64,000 nucleotides of DNA from the NCBI RefSeq assembly GCF_042647465.1, contig NZ_JBHRVN010000004.1. One strand, written 5' to 3'. The translations under genes were made by a program, and so were the position numbers. This DNA comes from Wagnerdoeblera intermedia. GTDB lineage: Bacteria; Pseudomonadota; Alphaproteobacteria; Rhodobacterales; Rhodobacteraceae. Below, piece after piece: positions 49,060 through 57,834 of this stretch (position 1 is the stretch's first letter; each line of letters starts with the position of its first letter). A model generated the notes under the pieces. The model saw nothing but the letters and a program-made list of their open reading frames with translations. It was not told the DNA's origin and searched no databases.

Positions 49060-49797
49060 TTACCGGCCCTCTGCGGCCTTGTTCAGAGCGTGGCGCAGCG
49101 CCCGGGTCAGGGTTGTATCGCCCCGCCAGAGGCCAAGAACCAGATCGCTGACCTCGGCTGCTTCGGCAGGCAGAGGGTGATGCTCCGTGCCTTCCGGCAC
49201 AGGGGTCAGAGAAGAGAAAATCGCGGGCTCGCCCTGCGCAATCCAGGCCCGCAGGTCGGCTTCACGGCGCAAGGGCACGGCCTGCCAGCCACGGCTGCGC
49301 ATAAAGCCCGAAAGCCGCACCCGATCCATCCCTGCGCTTCCCGCAAAGACCCCCACCCGGCTGCCCCGTGGCGGCTCTGCCGCGCCGCCGGTGCGACGCA
49401 GCGCGATCTGCTGCCCCGTCGGGATCAGGGTCATGAAGCCGCGGTTCGCCGCTGAATCCGCCAGCCCGCCGCCCAGCACATCGCATTGAGCGCGCGTGAC
49501 ATTCCAGTCCGCTGGGTTGAACGACCGCCCGATATTTGGCACCTCAACCAGCCGCAGCTGAAGACCGAGATCCGCCGCCGCCCCCTCGAGCAGAGCCCGC
49601 TCGGTTCCGGCCGCGCCGGTCGAGGGATCACGGATCAGCGGAGAATTTGCATCCGCAAAGCAATAGCGCAGCTGCCCCGCGCCCTGACGCTCTGACAGAG
49701 AGGTATCGGCAGGCAGAAAGCTGACCGCCGCGAGAAAAGCCGCCAGCAGCAGCACATCCCGCAAGGGCCGCCGCCAGCCCCTGGCAAGCCCCTTCAT
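49060..49797 (-). CDS. Periplasmic solute-binding-like protein of the ABC operon
   Basis: A 245-residue exported protein (membrane anchor or signal PLRDVLLLAAFLAAVSFL) with a family 3 binding-protein pattern: LRYCFADANSPLIRDPSTGAAGTERALLEGAAADLGLQLRLVEVPN and DVLGGGLADSAANRGFMTLIPTGQQIALRR. The fold is like XoxJ at 45508 and unlike the NMT1-type binding protein at 51403. Its start overlaps the permease gene by four bases; it ends the six-gene operon. It might bind an alcohol or its oxidation product, or assist the quinoprotein. The ligand is unknown. Confidence 0.65.
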   Translation of the reverse strand: MKGLARGWRRPLRDVLLLAAFLAAVSFLPADTSLSERQGAGQLRYCFADANSPLIRDPSTGAAGTERALLEGAAADLGLQLRLVEVPNIGRSFNPADWNVTRAQCDVLGGGLADSAANRGFMTLIPTGQQIALRRTGGAAEPPRGSRVGVFAGSAGMDRVRLSGFMRSRGWQAVPLRREADLRAWIAQGEPAIFSSLTPVPEGTEHHPLPAEAAEVSDLVLGLWRGDTTLTRALRHALNKAAEGR

Positions 49798-50603
49798 TTT
49801 CCGAAACTCCGCAGCGCCCAGAGAAAGAAGCCCGCGCAGCCCGCAGCCACCAGCGCATAGCCGGCCATGGCCGGAAACTGATGAAATCCGATCAGAATCC
49901 CGCGCAGAGCATCCACGGCATAGGTGATCGGATTGATCCGGATCAGCCACAAAAGCCACTCAGGATAGCTGGTCGAAAGCTGCGTCAGCGAAAGCGAGGG
50001 ATCCAGCGGAAAGACCGAGGAGGAGGCAAAATACATCGGCAGGATCAGGGTGTTGGAAAAGACCCCGAACCCCTCAAAGCTGCGGATTTTGCCCGCCAGA
50101 ACCACGCCGAAACAGGTCAGCGCGAAGGACAGCGCGAACATATAGCCGATGGCTGCAAAAACCTGCGGCACGGTCAGCGTGATATCGGCAAAACGCGCCA
50201 GGATGAGGACCAGAGTCCCATGGCCGGTCGCCGCCGTTGCCCCACCCAGAACCTTGCCCAGAAGCACCGCCCAGCGGGGCATGGGCGAGACCAGAACCTC
50301 GCGCAGAAAGCCGAACTCGCGGTCCCAGATCACTGAGACGGCGAACTGGATCGATGTATACATGATGTTCAGAACGATCACGGCGGGAAACAGGAACTGC
50401 AGATAGTTAAACGGCAGCACCATTTTCACTTCGCCAAAGACCTCGCCCCGGAAATAGGGGTTCAGGCCGACGCCGAGGATCATCAGCCAGATCAGCGGAC
50501 GGCTCACCCCGCCCAGAAGCTGGCCACGGTCGCGGGTGGCGCGCATAATCTCTCTGAGCCACACCCCGTGGATGCCGCGCAGGATCGCAAGAACCTCGGT
50601 CAT
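49794..50603 (-). CDS. ABC-2 type permease (PedC-like)
   Basis: A 269-residue integral membrane protein with six probable helices and ABC-2 features: RDRGQLLGGVSRPLIWLMILGVGLNPYFR, SVIWDREFGFLREVLVSPMPRWAVLLGKVLGGA, FGVFSNTLILPMYFASSSVFPLD and RINPITYAVDALRG. Permeases of this type are found with PQQ alcohol-dehydrogenase systems (PedC of Pseudomonas). Its likely ATPase is the one at 53176, four genes upstream. Both ends overlap neighbours by four bases. Confidence 0.88.
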   Translation of the reverse strand: MTEVLAILRGIHGVWLREIMRATRDRGQLLGGVSRPLIWLMILGVGLNPYFRGEVFGEVKMVLPFNYLQFLFPAVIVLNIMYTSIQFAVSVIWDREFGFLREVLVSPMPRWAVLLGKVLGGATAATGHGTLVLILARFADITLTVPQVFAAIGYMFALSFALTCFGVVLAGKIRSFEGFGVFSNTLILPMYFASSSVFPLDPSLSLTQLSTSYPEWLLWLIRINPITYAVDALRGILIGFHQFPAMAGYALVAAGCAGFFLWALRSFGK

Positions 50604-51406
50604 TCAGTACTCTCATCAAAGCCGCGGCCGTGAAAATCCGACTGCGGGTCCGACAGAACCATCTCGCGCAGCGCCGCCCAGAGCTCGCCGCGCAACAGGG
50701 AAAAGTCGGGGTGATTGCGGCGGGCTTCTGCGCTGCCCCGGAAGGGAAGGTCAAGGCATTTCGCAATCCGCCCGGGCCGTGGCGACATCAGCACCACCCG
50801 ATCGCCCAGAACCAGCGCCTCATCGACGCTGTGGGTGACAAAGACCACACTGCGGCCCGACCGGCTTTGCGCAAGACGCGCCACTTCGGCCTGCATCAGT
50901 TCGCGCGACTGCGCATCAAGGCTGGCGAAAGGTTCATCCATCAAAAGGATCTGCGGATCCGCGGCCAGCGCCCGGGCCAGAGCCACACGCTGCTGCATGC
51001 CGCCTGACAATTCGCGCGGAAAGCTTTGCGCAAAGCGCGAAAGCCCCACGGTCGCAAGCACATCAGCCACGCGGCGCGCGCGCTCCGCAGCAGAGAGCGC
51101 CGCCAGCGGAAACCCCACATTGCCCTCCACGGTCAGCCAGGGCAGCAGGCGAAAGTTCTGAAAGACAATCGCGCTCTTCTCCCCCGGCCGGGGCGCTGCT
51201 CCAAAGACCCGGACAGAGCCGCTCTCGGGCTGAACCAGGCCGGCGATCAGCCGAAGCAGCGTCGTTTTGCCACAGCCTGAGGGGCCGAGAATGGTCAGCA
51301 CCTCGCCCGCCTGAAGGCTCAGACTGACCTTCTCAAGGGCGAGGTTTGCAGCGCCGGGGAAGCGCAGCGAGACATTTTGCAGATCAGCGGGAAGCGGAGC
51401 GGTCAT
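50600..51406 (-). CDS. ABC transporter ATPase, nitrate/sulfonate/taurine type
   Basis: A 268-residue ATPase. Walker A is GPSGCGKTTLLRLIAG, the signature LSGGMQQRVALARALA, Walker B ILLMDEPFASLDAQ, with H-loop VTHSVDEALVLGD. The pattern matches SsuB/TauB/NrtD importers, and it overlaps the matching binding protein by four bases. It should power import of a small organic solute together with the products at 51403 and 52436. Confidence 0.92.
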   Translation of the reverse strand: MTAPLPADLQNVSLRFPGAANLALEKVSLSLQAGEVLTILGPSGCGKTTLLRLIAGLVQPESGSVRVFGAAPRPGEKSAIVFQNFRLLPWLTVEGNVGFPLAALSAAERARRVADVLATVGLSRFAQSFPRELSGGMQQRVALARALAADPQILLMDEPFASLDAQSRELMQAEVARLAQSRSGRSVVFVTHSVDEALVLGDRVVLMSPRPGRIAKCLDLPFRGSAEARRNHPDFSLLRGELWAALREMVLSDPQSDFHGRGFDESTE

Positions 51407-52407
51407 CTTGCGTGCCTGTCGCCGGTTTCATCAATGCCGATCCGCTCCAGCACCCGGTCGAGCGGGGCAAAATCGGCCCAGGCCTCAAGGGAGGGTTGCG
51501 TAAGGCCCTCAAAACCCTCCCCCTCCCAAAGCCAGTCAGAGGTCTGGCGCAGTTCAGGGCCCTGCAGGCCGCCGTTCACAGCCCAGGAGGTGCGATAAAC
51601 AAGGCTCAGCTCTTTCAGAACGCCGGGATCTGCATCCGGGCGCAGTTTTGCCATGGCCCGGGGCCAGGCCCCGGGGTCTGCGGACATATCCCGCGCGGCA
51701 AGTGTCAGGGCGGTGATCACCGCCTCAACCTCCGGCCCCCTTGCGTCGAGCGTCTCGCGCGTCACCGCATTCACTTTGCTGACCACGGGTGCTGCGGCGT
51801 GATAATCCTCCGCGCTGACCAGAACCGGCAGCGCCTCATGGCCCGGCAGCGCCAGATAGGTGCCGACCGACAGGGTGGTGGCAGCGATCCGCCCCGCCAG
51901 CAGCGCCCTCGCGCGGATATCAGGCTGCCCGAGAGCCACCAGCTGCAGGTCCTCCTGCGCCACACTGTAGCGGCCCAGCACCTTCATGGAGAGCATCTGG
52001 TCGAGACTACCCACCCGACCGATACCAAAGGCCTCTCCTTTCAGCGCGGCAAGGGTCATGTCGGGCTTTCCGGCGATCAGATAGGGCAGCGCCTTATCAG
52101 GAGACATCACCGCCCGAAGCCGGTCATTGCCCCGGGCCGCAAGCTGCAGCAGGCCCTCCGTGGCCACATTGGCCATCTCGCCCTGGCCCGATTGCAGCGC
52201 GGCCAGCGCCATGGGGGTCTGCTGCACGCGGATCAGTTCAACCTCGACCCCCGCGCGGGCGAAATAGCCCTCGGAGAGCGCGATATCGACGATGGAATTC
52301 GGCACCAGAGGGGCTTCCATATCGGTGATGATCAGCCGGAAAGGCTCTGCCAGCGCAGGGAGAGCAAAGACGCTTACAGCCACCATCATCAGGGCTTTGA
52401 GTTTCAT
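51403..52407 (-). CDS. ABC transporter binding protein, NMT1/SsuA type
   Basis: A 334-residue periplasmic protein. The ATG at 52407 gives a signal peptide (LKALMMVAVSVFALPALA). The mature part has the NMT1/THI5-like pattern DIALSEGYFARAGVEVELIRVQQTPMALAALQSGQGEMANVATEGLLQL and AFGIGRVGSLDQMLSMKVLGRYSV. Relatives bind nitrate, sulfonates, taurine or thiamine precursors; the ligand cannot be predicted. It lies between its permease (28-base gap) and its ATPase (4-base overlap). Confidence 0.88.
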   Translation of the reverse strand: MKLKALMMVAVSVFALPALAEPFRLIITDMEAPLVPNSIVDIALSEGYFARAGVEVELIRVQQTPMALAALQSGQGEMANVATEGLLQLAARGNDRLRAVMSPDKALPYLIAGKPDMTLAALKGEAFGIGRVGSLDQMLSMKVLGRYSVAQEDLQLVALGQPDIRARALLAGRIAATTLSVGTYLALPGHEALPVLVSAEDYHAAAPVVSKVNAVTRETLDARGPEVEAVITALTLAARDMSADPGAWPRAMAKLRPDADPGVLKELSLVYRTSWAVNGGLQGPELRQTSDWLWEGEGFEGLTQPSLEAWADFAPLDRVLERIGIDETGDRHAR

Positions 52408-52435
52408 CCCGTTCTTCCTTCCGCTCGGGGGGACG

Positions 52436-53179
52436 TCACCGCCCCTGCCCCTTCCAGCCAGTGAGACGCGTCTCGGCAAAGCGCAAAGCCTCGGTCACGC
52501 AGACCCCGATCACTGAGAGTGTCAGCACAACGACAAAATATTCCGCCATCCGGAAGCTGCCACCATAGACCGCCAGAAGGCCCCCGAGTCCGGTGACGGC
52601 GGTATAAAGCTCGGCCACAACGGTGTTGATCAGCCCGATGGTCGCCCCGATCCGCAGGCCGGTGAGAAGAAAAGGCACCGCCCCCGGCAACACAACCGCG
52701 GTGAAAATGCGCCACCGGCTGGTCCCGAACGAGCGGGCCATCTCAATCAGGTCGCGGTCCGCTGCGCGCACCCCCGCAGCAGTGTTCAGGATGATGGGCA
52801 TCAGCGCGCCCAGAAAGACGATGAAGACCTTGGCGCTCATACCAAGACCCAAAACCACGATGATCAGCGGCACAAAGGCAACCCGGGGCGTGGCGGCGAG
52901 GGCATTCACAAAGACATCCAGCACCCGCCCCAGAAAGGGCACCGCGCCCATGGCCACTCCGATGCCGATCCCCGCAAGAGAGGCCGCGCCAAGACCGGTC
53001 AGATAGACAGCCAGCGACTGCGCCGTGGCCTCCCAAAGCCGCCCTTCGCGCAGCATGATCTCTGCCGCAGTCAGGGTCTCAAGCGGCGTTGCAAAAAGCC
53101 CCGGCGGCATGGAGATCGCGGCGAAATGCCACAGAGCGACAAACCCCAGCAGCACACCCAGGCGCGCAAGGGCGATCAT
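52436..53179 (-). CDS. ABC transporter permease, SsuC/TauC type
   Basis: A 247-residue BPD_transp_1 permease with about six helices. The EAA loop, which docks the ATPase, is visible as DLIEMARSFGTSRWRIFTAVVLPGAVPFLLTGLRIG. It pairs with the SsuA- and SsuB-type proteins downstream to form one importer. The start overlaps the preceding ATPase stop by four bases. Confidence 0.9.
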   Translation of the reverse strand: MIALARLGVLLGFVALWHFAAISMPPGLFATPLETLTAAEIMLREGRLWEATAQSLAVYLTGLGAASLAGIGIGVAMGAVPFLGRVLDVFVNALAATPRVAFVPLIIVVLGLGMSAKVFIVFLGALMPIILNTAAGVRAADRDLIEMARSFGTSRWRIFTAVVLPGAVPFLLTGLRIGATIGLINTVVAELYTAVTGLGGLLAVYGGSFRMAEYFVVVLTLSVIGVCVTEALRFAETRLTGWKGQGR

Positions 53180-54186
53180 CGCCGCCCTGCCCGCCGCCCG
53201 GCGCTGCGCTGCGCCTCGCGGCCACCTTCGGCCCGATCGCGCAACGCCCGACCGGTCAGGCTGAGGAAGACCCCCTCAAGGGTCGGGGCCTCATAGCGCA
53301 TGGCACTCAGCCGATTGCCAAAGCGCGCCAGAAGATCAGGCACAAAGTCCTCACCCGTCACGGCAAGCGACAGATTCCCTGCCGCCGGGGTGCGCGCATC
53401 GGGGAATGCGGCCAGAAGCGCGGCGTAATCCGCCTCAGAGGCGGGGGTGATATGCAGCCAGGGCTGGCCCAGATCCCGGCGCAGCGCCTCGGGGCTGCCT
53501 TCGGCGATGATGCGGCCCCTGTCGACAATGCAGATCTGATCGGCCGCAGCCACCTCTTCGATGTAATGGGTGGTGGTGAAAAGCGTCAGCCCCCGCGACT
53601 GCCGCTCGGCCTCAAGATAGGCCCAGATTTTGTTGCGGGTCTGCGCATCAAGACCCACCGTCGGCTCATCAAGAAAGAGGATCCCGGGCGCGTGCATCAG
53701 CGCGCGGGCGATTTCAAGACGGCGCTTCATGCCGCCGGAAAAGCTGCGCACCACCGCCTCGCGCCAGTCCTCCAGCTCAACCAGCGCCAGCATCCGGTCG
53801 ATTGCCTCGGCACGCTCACGGCCCGACATACCATAGACGCGGCCATGAAAATCGAGGTTTTCTTCGGCGGACAGGCGATCATCGAGGCTCGGGTCCTGAA
53901 AGACCATGCCGATCGACTGCCGCACGGCCCGGGCGGCCCGGCGCACGTCATGGCCCGCCACCCGCACCTCGCCCGCATCGGCCTGACGCAGGGTGGAGAG
54001 CACTGACATGAGCGTGCTTTTTCCCGCACCATTCGGCCCCAGAAGCGCAAAGGAGCTGCCCGCAGCAACGCTCAGGCTCAGCCCGTCCAGCGCGACCTGC
54101 GCGCCATAGCGCACCACCAGCCCGCGCACATCAATGGCGAGGGCCGGGGCGGCAGATCCTTTGGCGGAAGAGGCGGCAAGGGTCAT
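53176..54186 (-). CDS. ABC transporter ATPase, DrrA-like, PQQ-system associated
   Basis: A 336-residue ATPase: Walker A LLGPNGAGKSTLMSVLSTL, signature SFSGGMKRRLEIARALMH, Walker B ILFLDEPTVGLDAQTRNKIW, H-loop TTHYIEEVAAADQ, then a C-terminal extension of about 110 residues. This type works with ABC-2 permeases such as the one at 49794, four genes downstream. The ATG at 54186 is chosen because GGAG lies five bases before; another at 54201 is in frame. It opens the six-gene operon. Related ATPases are described as part of PQQ-dependent alcohol dehydrogenase systems. Confidence 0.88.
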   Translation of the reverse strand: MTLAASSAKGSAAPALAIDVRGLVVRYGAQVALDGLSLSVAAGSSFALLGPNGAGKSTLMSVLSTLRQADAGEVRVAGHDVRRAARAVRQSIGMVFQDPSLDDRLSAEENLDFHGRVYGMSGRERAEAIDRMLALVELEDWREAVVRSFSGGMKRRLEIARALMHAPGILFLDEPTVGLDAQTRNKIWAYLEAERQSRGLTLFTTTHYIEEVAAADQICIVDRGRIIAEGSPEALRRDLGQPWLHITPASEADYAALLAAFPDARTPAAGNLSLAVTGEDFVPDLLARFGNRLSAMRYEAPTLEGVFLSLTGRALRDRAEGGREAQRSAGRRAGRR

Positions 54187-54360
54187 CGAAACTCCGGACA
54201 TAACCTGAAAGCAGCGCAGAACAGGTCGTATCGCCCCTGTCTGCGCAGAGCAGCACTGTGCCCGCTATAGCGGTGCAGCGCTGCGGGGAAAAGCTCTCCG
54301 CCACAGCGGCTGCGGCCCCTTTGCCTTATACGGGGCTGGAAATCATGCCACAGGACTTTT

Positions 54361-55464
54361 ATGCCTGAGACACAAAAGCCCGCGTCCGGTGCCGTTGCGC
54401 CGCATTTTCGGGCGCTGTTGCAGGTGAATATGGCCCAGAGTCCCGAGCGCGATGACATGAAAAAGCCCCCCCGCGCAGCCGGACTGCGGGTCGGGGGCGA
54501 TATTTCGATCCGCAAAATTCAGGTCTTCTGGGCCGTGGCCCGCGCCGGTTCCATGACCCGCGCCGCGCGGATGCTTGAAGTGACGCAGCCCACGCTGTCG
54601 CAGCAGCTGTCAGCGCTTGAGGCCAGCCTTGGCAATGCGCTCTTTACCCGCTCCGGCAACAGCCTCACGCTGACCGAGTTCGGCACGGCCTTCCTGCGCC
54701 ACGCCGAAGACGTGCTGCGCGCGGTGCAGGAGATGGAGGATATGATATCCGACCATGGACAGGGCCGGCAGCAGACCATCCGCATCGGCGGGCTGCCCTC
54801 TGCCATGAGGGTGCTTGTGCCTCCGGCGATGCATGCGATCCGCCAGCGCCATGCGGTGATTGATATCGACACCCACGAAGGCAGCCCCGGCGAAATTCTG
54901 GAACTGCTTTACGCCCGCCGGATCGGGATCGCGCTTCTGGCCGCCAATTCCGTGGGCGAACTGCCCCCGGGCTTCACCCAAATTCCGCTGCTGAGCGACA
55001 AAAACGTGCTGGTTGTGCCCCGCGCTCTGGATCTGAGTGCGGTGGCGGATCCGGAGAGTGATCTCTCGGCAGATGACTACAGGGTGCTGCGGCAGGTCAT
55101 TCACTTCGTCTTCGGCTCCACCCACAGCCAGCGCCAGCAGCAGTGGTTTGACCGTATCCTGCCCGGAAACCGCACCGTCGGGCGCAGCCGCAGCTTTGAT
55201 ATGGCGGTTGAAATGGTCCGCTCCGGACTTGGCGTCTGCCTTGCCCCGGCGCTGAGCGTGGCGCCCGCTTCGCTTTCGACCGCAGGTGTCAGGCTTTACG
55301 ACGTCTCAGTTGCGCCGCGCCAGATTCTCGCGATCGTGCCGGCCCAATATGCCCATCAGGAGACCACCCGGGAGGTGCTTGACGAACTCCTGCGGGCGGC
55401 CGCCGGGGTCACCCATCCTGAGATCGCGCCGGAGCCGCCATTCATTCGCGCTCCGGGGTCATAG
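54361..55464 (+). CDS. LysR-family transcription regulator
   Basis: A regulator of up to 367 residues. The LysR HTH is clear: KIQVFWAVARAGSMTRAARMLEVTQPTLSQQLSALEASLGNALFTRSG, followed by an effector domain (IRIGGLPSAMRVLVPPAMHAIRQRHAVIDIDTHEG). The ATG at 54361 has AGGA five bases before it but gives a leader of about 48 residues; in-frame ATGs at 54430 and 54457 would be closer to the family's usual start. It lies between the divergent ABC operon and pqqA, so it probably controls one or both. Confidence 0.88.
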   Translation: MPETQKPASGAVAPHFRALLQVNMAQSPERDDMKKPPRAAGLRVGGDISIRKIQVFWAVARAGSMTRAARMLEVTQPTLSQQLSALEASLGNALFTRSGNSLTLTEFGTAFLRHAEDVLRAVQEMEDMISDHGQGRQQTIRIGGLPSAMRVLVPPAMHAIRQRHAVIDIDTHEGSPGEILELLYARRIGIALLAANSVGELPPGFTQIPLLSDKNVLVVPRALDLSAVADPESDLSADDYRVLRQVIHFVFGSTHSQRQQQWFDRILPGNRTVGRSRSFDMAVEMVRSGLGVCLAPALSVAPASLSTAGVRLYDVSVAPRQILAIVPAQYAHQETTREVLDELLRAAAGVTHPEIAPEPPFIRAPGS

Positions 55465-55583
55465 GCTCAGACCTATACTGCCCATAGATTGCGCCACCTT
55501 GTCGCAGATCGTAGCTTTTTAAAGCAGAGCAACGCTTTGCACCAACCCCGCGCCTGAAACGCGGCCCAGTGGAGGATACCATC

Positions 55584-55664
55584 ATGGCATGGACCAAACC
55601 GACGATCGCTGAAGTTCCGGTCAGCATGGAAATCAACATGTACGCCTGCGCAAAGCAGAAGTAA
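55584..55664 (+). CDS. pqqA: PqqA, precursor peptide of PQQ
   Basis: A 26-residue peptide, MAWTKPTIAEVPVSMEINMY followed by ACAKQK. Glu16 and Tyr20, the two residues that are joined to make PQQ, are present with the canonical E-x-x-x-Y spacing. GGAGG lies nine bases before the ATG. It is followed after 33 bases by pqqB, the usual order. Too short for routine gene calling, it is identified by its sequence. Confidence 0.97.
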   Translation: MAWTKPTIAEVPVSMEINMYACAKQK

Positions 55665-55697
55665 TGTTGCATTGCTGCAGCCTTCGGGGCCGACTGA

Positions 55698-56624
55698 ATG
55701 CTTAAAGTCATCGTTCTGGGGGCTGCAGCAGGCGGCGCTCTGCCGCAATGGAACTGCCGCTGCGCGGTCTGCGCAGAGGCCTGGACGCGGCCTGAGATGC
55801 ACGACACTCAGGTCTCTCTCGCGGTCTCGGCCGATGACGGGCAGCACTGGTTTTTGATCAATGCCTCTCCCGATATCCGCGCCCAGATCCTGACCACGCC
55901 GCAACTGCACCCGCGCGAAGGCCATCTGCGTCACAGCCCCATCGCCGGGGTGTTTCTGACCAATGGCGAAATCGACGCGATCACGGGTCTTCTGTCACTG
56001 CGCGAGGGTCAGCCCTTTGGTCTTTACGGCCACCGCCGCGTGCTGGAGACCCTGGCCTCAAACTCGGTGTTCAACGTTCTGAACCCTGAGCGTGTGCCGC
56101 GACATGAAATCACCCTGGGCGAGGTCTTTGAGCCTGCCCTGCCCGACGGCAGCCCCTCGGGTCTGCTGGTTGAAGCCTTTACCGTGCCGGGCAAACCGGC
56201 CTGGTATCTCGAAGGCACTCCGGAAGGCGAGGGCCATTCCGTGGGCGACACCATCGGACTGACTCTCTCGGACCGCGCCACCGGCAAGCGTGCCCATGTG
56301 GTCCTGGCCTGTGCCGCCATGTCCCCCGCGCTTGAGGCCCGCCTTACCGGGGCGGATCTGGTCTTTTTCGACGGCACCCTCTGGCGCGATGATGAGATGA
56401 TCCGCGCAGGCCTGGCGCAGAAGACCGGGGCCGGCATGGGGCATGTCTCGATGTCGGGACAGACAGGCAGCATGGCCCTGCTGCGGGGCCTTGGCATTAC
56501 CCGTAAAGTCTTTGTTCACATCAACAATTCCAACCCTGTCTGGCTTGAGGATTCGCCCGAGCGCGCCTCCGTTGAGGCAGAGGGCTGGATCATCCCCCGC
56601 AAGGGTCAGGAGTTCACCGCATGA
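55698..56624 (+). CDS. pqqB: PqqB, PQQ biosynthesis metallo-hydrolase-fold protein
   Basis: A 308-residue protein of the metallo-beta-lactamase fold. Conserved PqqB text: IVLGAAAGGALPQWNCRCAVC with the Cys cluster, FLINASPDIRAQIL, HSPIAGVFLTNGEIDAITGLLSLREGQPF and GMGHVSMSGQTGSMALL. PqqB is thought to hydroxylate a Tyr-derived ring in the pathway. Length is normal. The stop overlaps pqqC by four bases. Confidence 0.97.
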   Translation: MLKVIVLGAAAGGALPQWNCRCAVCAEAWTRPEMHDTQVSLAVSADDGQHWFLINASPDIRAQILTTPQLHPREGHLRHSPIAGVFLTNGEIDAITGLLSLREGQPFGLYGHRRVLETLASNSVFNVLNPERVPRHEITLGEVFEPALPDGSPSGLLVEAFTVPGKPAWYLEGTPEGEGHSVGDTIGLTLSDRATGKRAHVVLACAAMSPALEARLTGADLVFFDGTLWRDDEMIRAGLAQKTGAGMGHVSMSGQTGSMALLRGLGITRKVFVHINNSNPVWLEDSPERASVEAEGWIIPRKGQEFTA

Positions 56625-57400
56625 GCGCGACCGGGATCTATACCGCTGAGATCATTCCCGAACCGCAGGAGCCGCTGGACAGCCCTGAGGCCATGGAACG
56701 CCGCCTGCGCTGGATCGGGGCGACGCGCTATCACAGCCTGCACCCCTTCCACCACCTGCTGCACGGCGGCAAGCTGAACAAGGGTCAGGTTCAGGCCTGG
56801 GCGCTCAACCGCTATGCCTATCAGTCGATCATCCCGATCAAGGACGCCGTTGTCCTGTCGCGCTTCCGCGACCGCGAAACCCGCCTTGAGTGGCGCCACC
56901 GCATTGAAGACCACGACGGCATCGCCGGAGATGAGGGCGGGATTGAGCGCTGGCTGGTGCTGACCGATGGCCTTGGCCTCTCGCGTGACTATGTGGAATC
57001 GACCCGCGGCATCCTGCCCGCCACCCGCTTTGCGGTTGAGGCCTATGTGCATTTCGTCCGCGACCGCTCGCCCCTTGAGGCGATTGCCTCCTCGCTGACG
57101 GAACTCTTCGCCCCGAATATCCACCGTGAGCGCATCGCAGGCATGCTGAAGCATTACGACTTCATCAACCCCGATGTGATGGTCTATTTCAGCCGCCGCC
57201 TGAACCAGGCGACCCGCGATGCGGAGTTTGCCCTGAAATACTGCCTCGAGCACGCGAAAACCCCTGAGCAGCGCCAGCAGGTCTGTGACGCCCTGGCTTT
57301 TAAGACCGATGTGCTCTGGGTGCAGCAGGATGCGCTTTATCAGGCCTATGTGAACGGCATGGTGCCGCCGGGTGCCTTTGTTCCGGGGCGTGACGGATGA
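56621..57400 (+). CDS. pqqC: PqqC, pyrroloquinoline-quinone synthase
   Basis: PqqC catalyses the last, cofactor-free oxidation and ring closure of PQQ. The 259-residue protein has the family text RYHSLHPFHHLLHGGKLNKGQVQAWALNRYAYQSIIPIKDA and EAYVHFVRDRSPLEAIASSLTELFAPNIHRERIAGMLKHY, with the His and Tyr residues of the active site in these segments. It overlaps pqqB and pqqD by four bases each. Confidence 0.97.
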   Translation: MSATGIYTAEIIPEPQEPLDSPEAMERRLRWIGATRYHSLHPFHHLLHGGKLNKGQVQAWALNRYAYQSIIPIKDAVVLSRFRDRETRLEWRHRIEDHDGIAGDEGGIERWLVLTDGLGLSRDYVESTRGILPATRFAVEAYVHFVRDRSPLEAIASSLTELFAPNIHRERIAGMLKHYDFINPDVMVYFSRRLNQATRDAEFALKYCLEHAKTPEQRQQVCDALAFKTDVLWVQQDALYQAYVNGMVPPGAFVPGRDG

Positions 57401-57756
57401 GCGACGAAAAGACCCCCGAGACCGCAAAAGAAACCCCGGTCTGGCGCCCCTCAGTGGCGCCGGTGCGGGCTATGGTCACCGCGGACAGCCGCCCGCGCCT
57501 GCCGCGCCATGTCGTGCTGCGCCATGATCCGGCCCGCGACCGCTGGCTGATCCTGGTGCCTGAGCGCGTGCTGATTCCTGAGCCGACGGCGGTGGTTTTG
57601 CTGCAGGAAGCCGACGGGAAACGCACCGTCTCTGAGATCGCCGCGCATCTGGCGCAGACCTATGCCGCCGATCCGGCGGTGATTGAGGCCGATGCCATTG
57701 AGATGTTTCAGGATATGTCCGACCGCGGCTTCCTGACCCTCGTGGCCGAAGGCTGA
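57397..57756 (+). CDS. pqqD: PqqD, PqqA-binding chaperone
   Basis: PqqD binds PqqA and presents it to the radical-SAM enzyme PqqE. The family core is visible: RPRLPRHVVLRHDPARDRWLILVPERVLIPEPTAVVLLQEADGKRTVSEIAAHLAQTYA. At 119 residues it is longer than the usual 90 or so, through an N-terminal extension rich in Lys, Pro and Thr. It overlaps pqqC by four bases and is separated from pqqE by 78 bases holding a hairpin. Confidence 0.94.
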   Translation: MSDEKTPETAKETPVWRPSVAPVRAMVTADSRPRLPRHVVLRHDPARDRWLILVPERVLIPEPTAVVLLQEADGKRTVSEIAAHLAQTYAADPAVIEADAIEMFQDMSDRGFLTLVAEG

Positions 57757-57765
57757 GACCTGAAA

Positions 57766-57805
57766 AGCACTGCCAGGGTCGGGCGAGACCGGCGGCGGCA
57801 GTGCT
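57766..57805 (+). promoter_or_regulatory. Hairpin between pqqD and pqqE
   Basis: AGCACTGCC (57766-57774) and GGCAGTGCT (57797-57805) form a perfect 9-bp stem with a 22-base GC-rich loop. It lies before the pqqE ribosome-binding site (GAAGGAG) and has no T run, so it may be an mRNA stability element in an otherwise overlapping operon. Confidence 0.6.
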
Positions 57806-57834
57806 GAAGAGATAGATGTGAAGGAGTTACCGGG

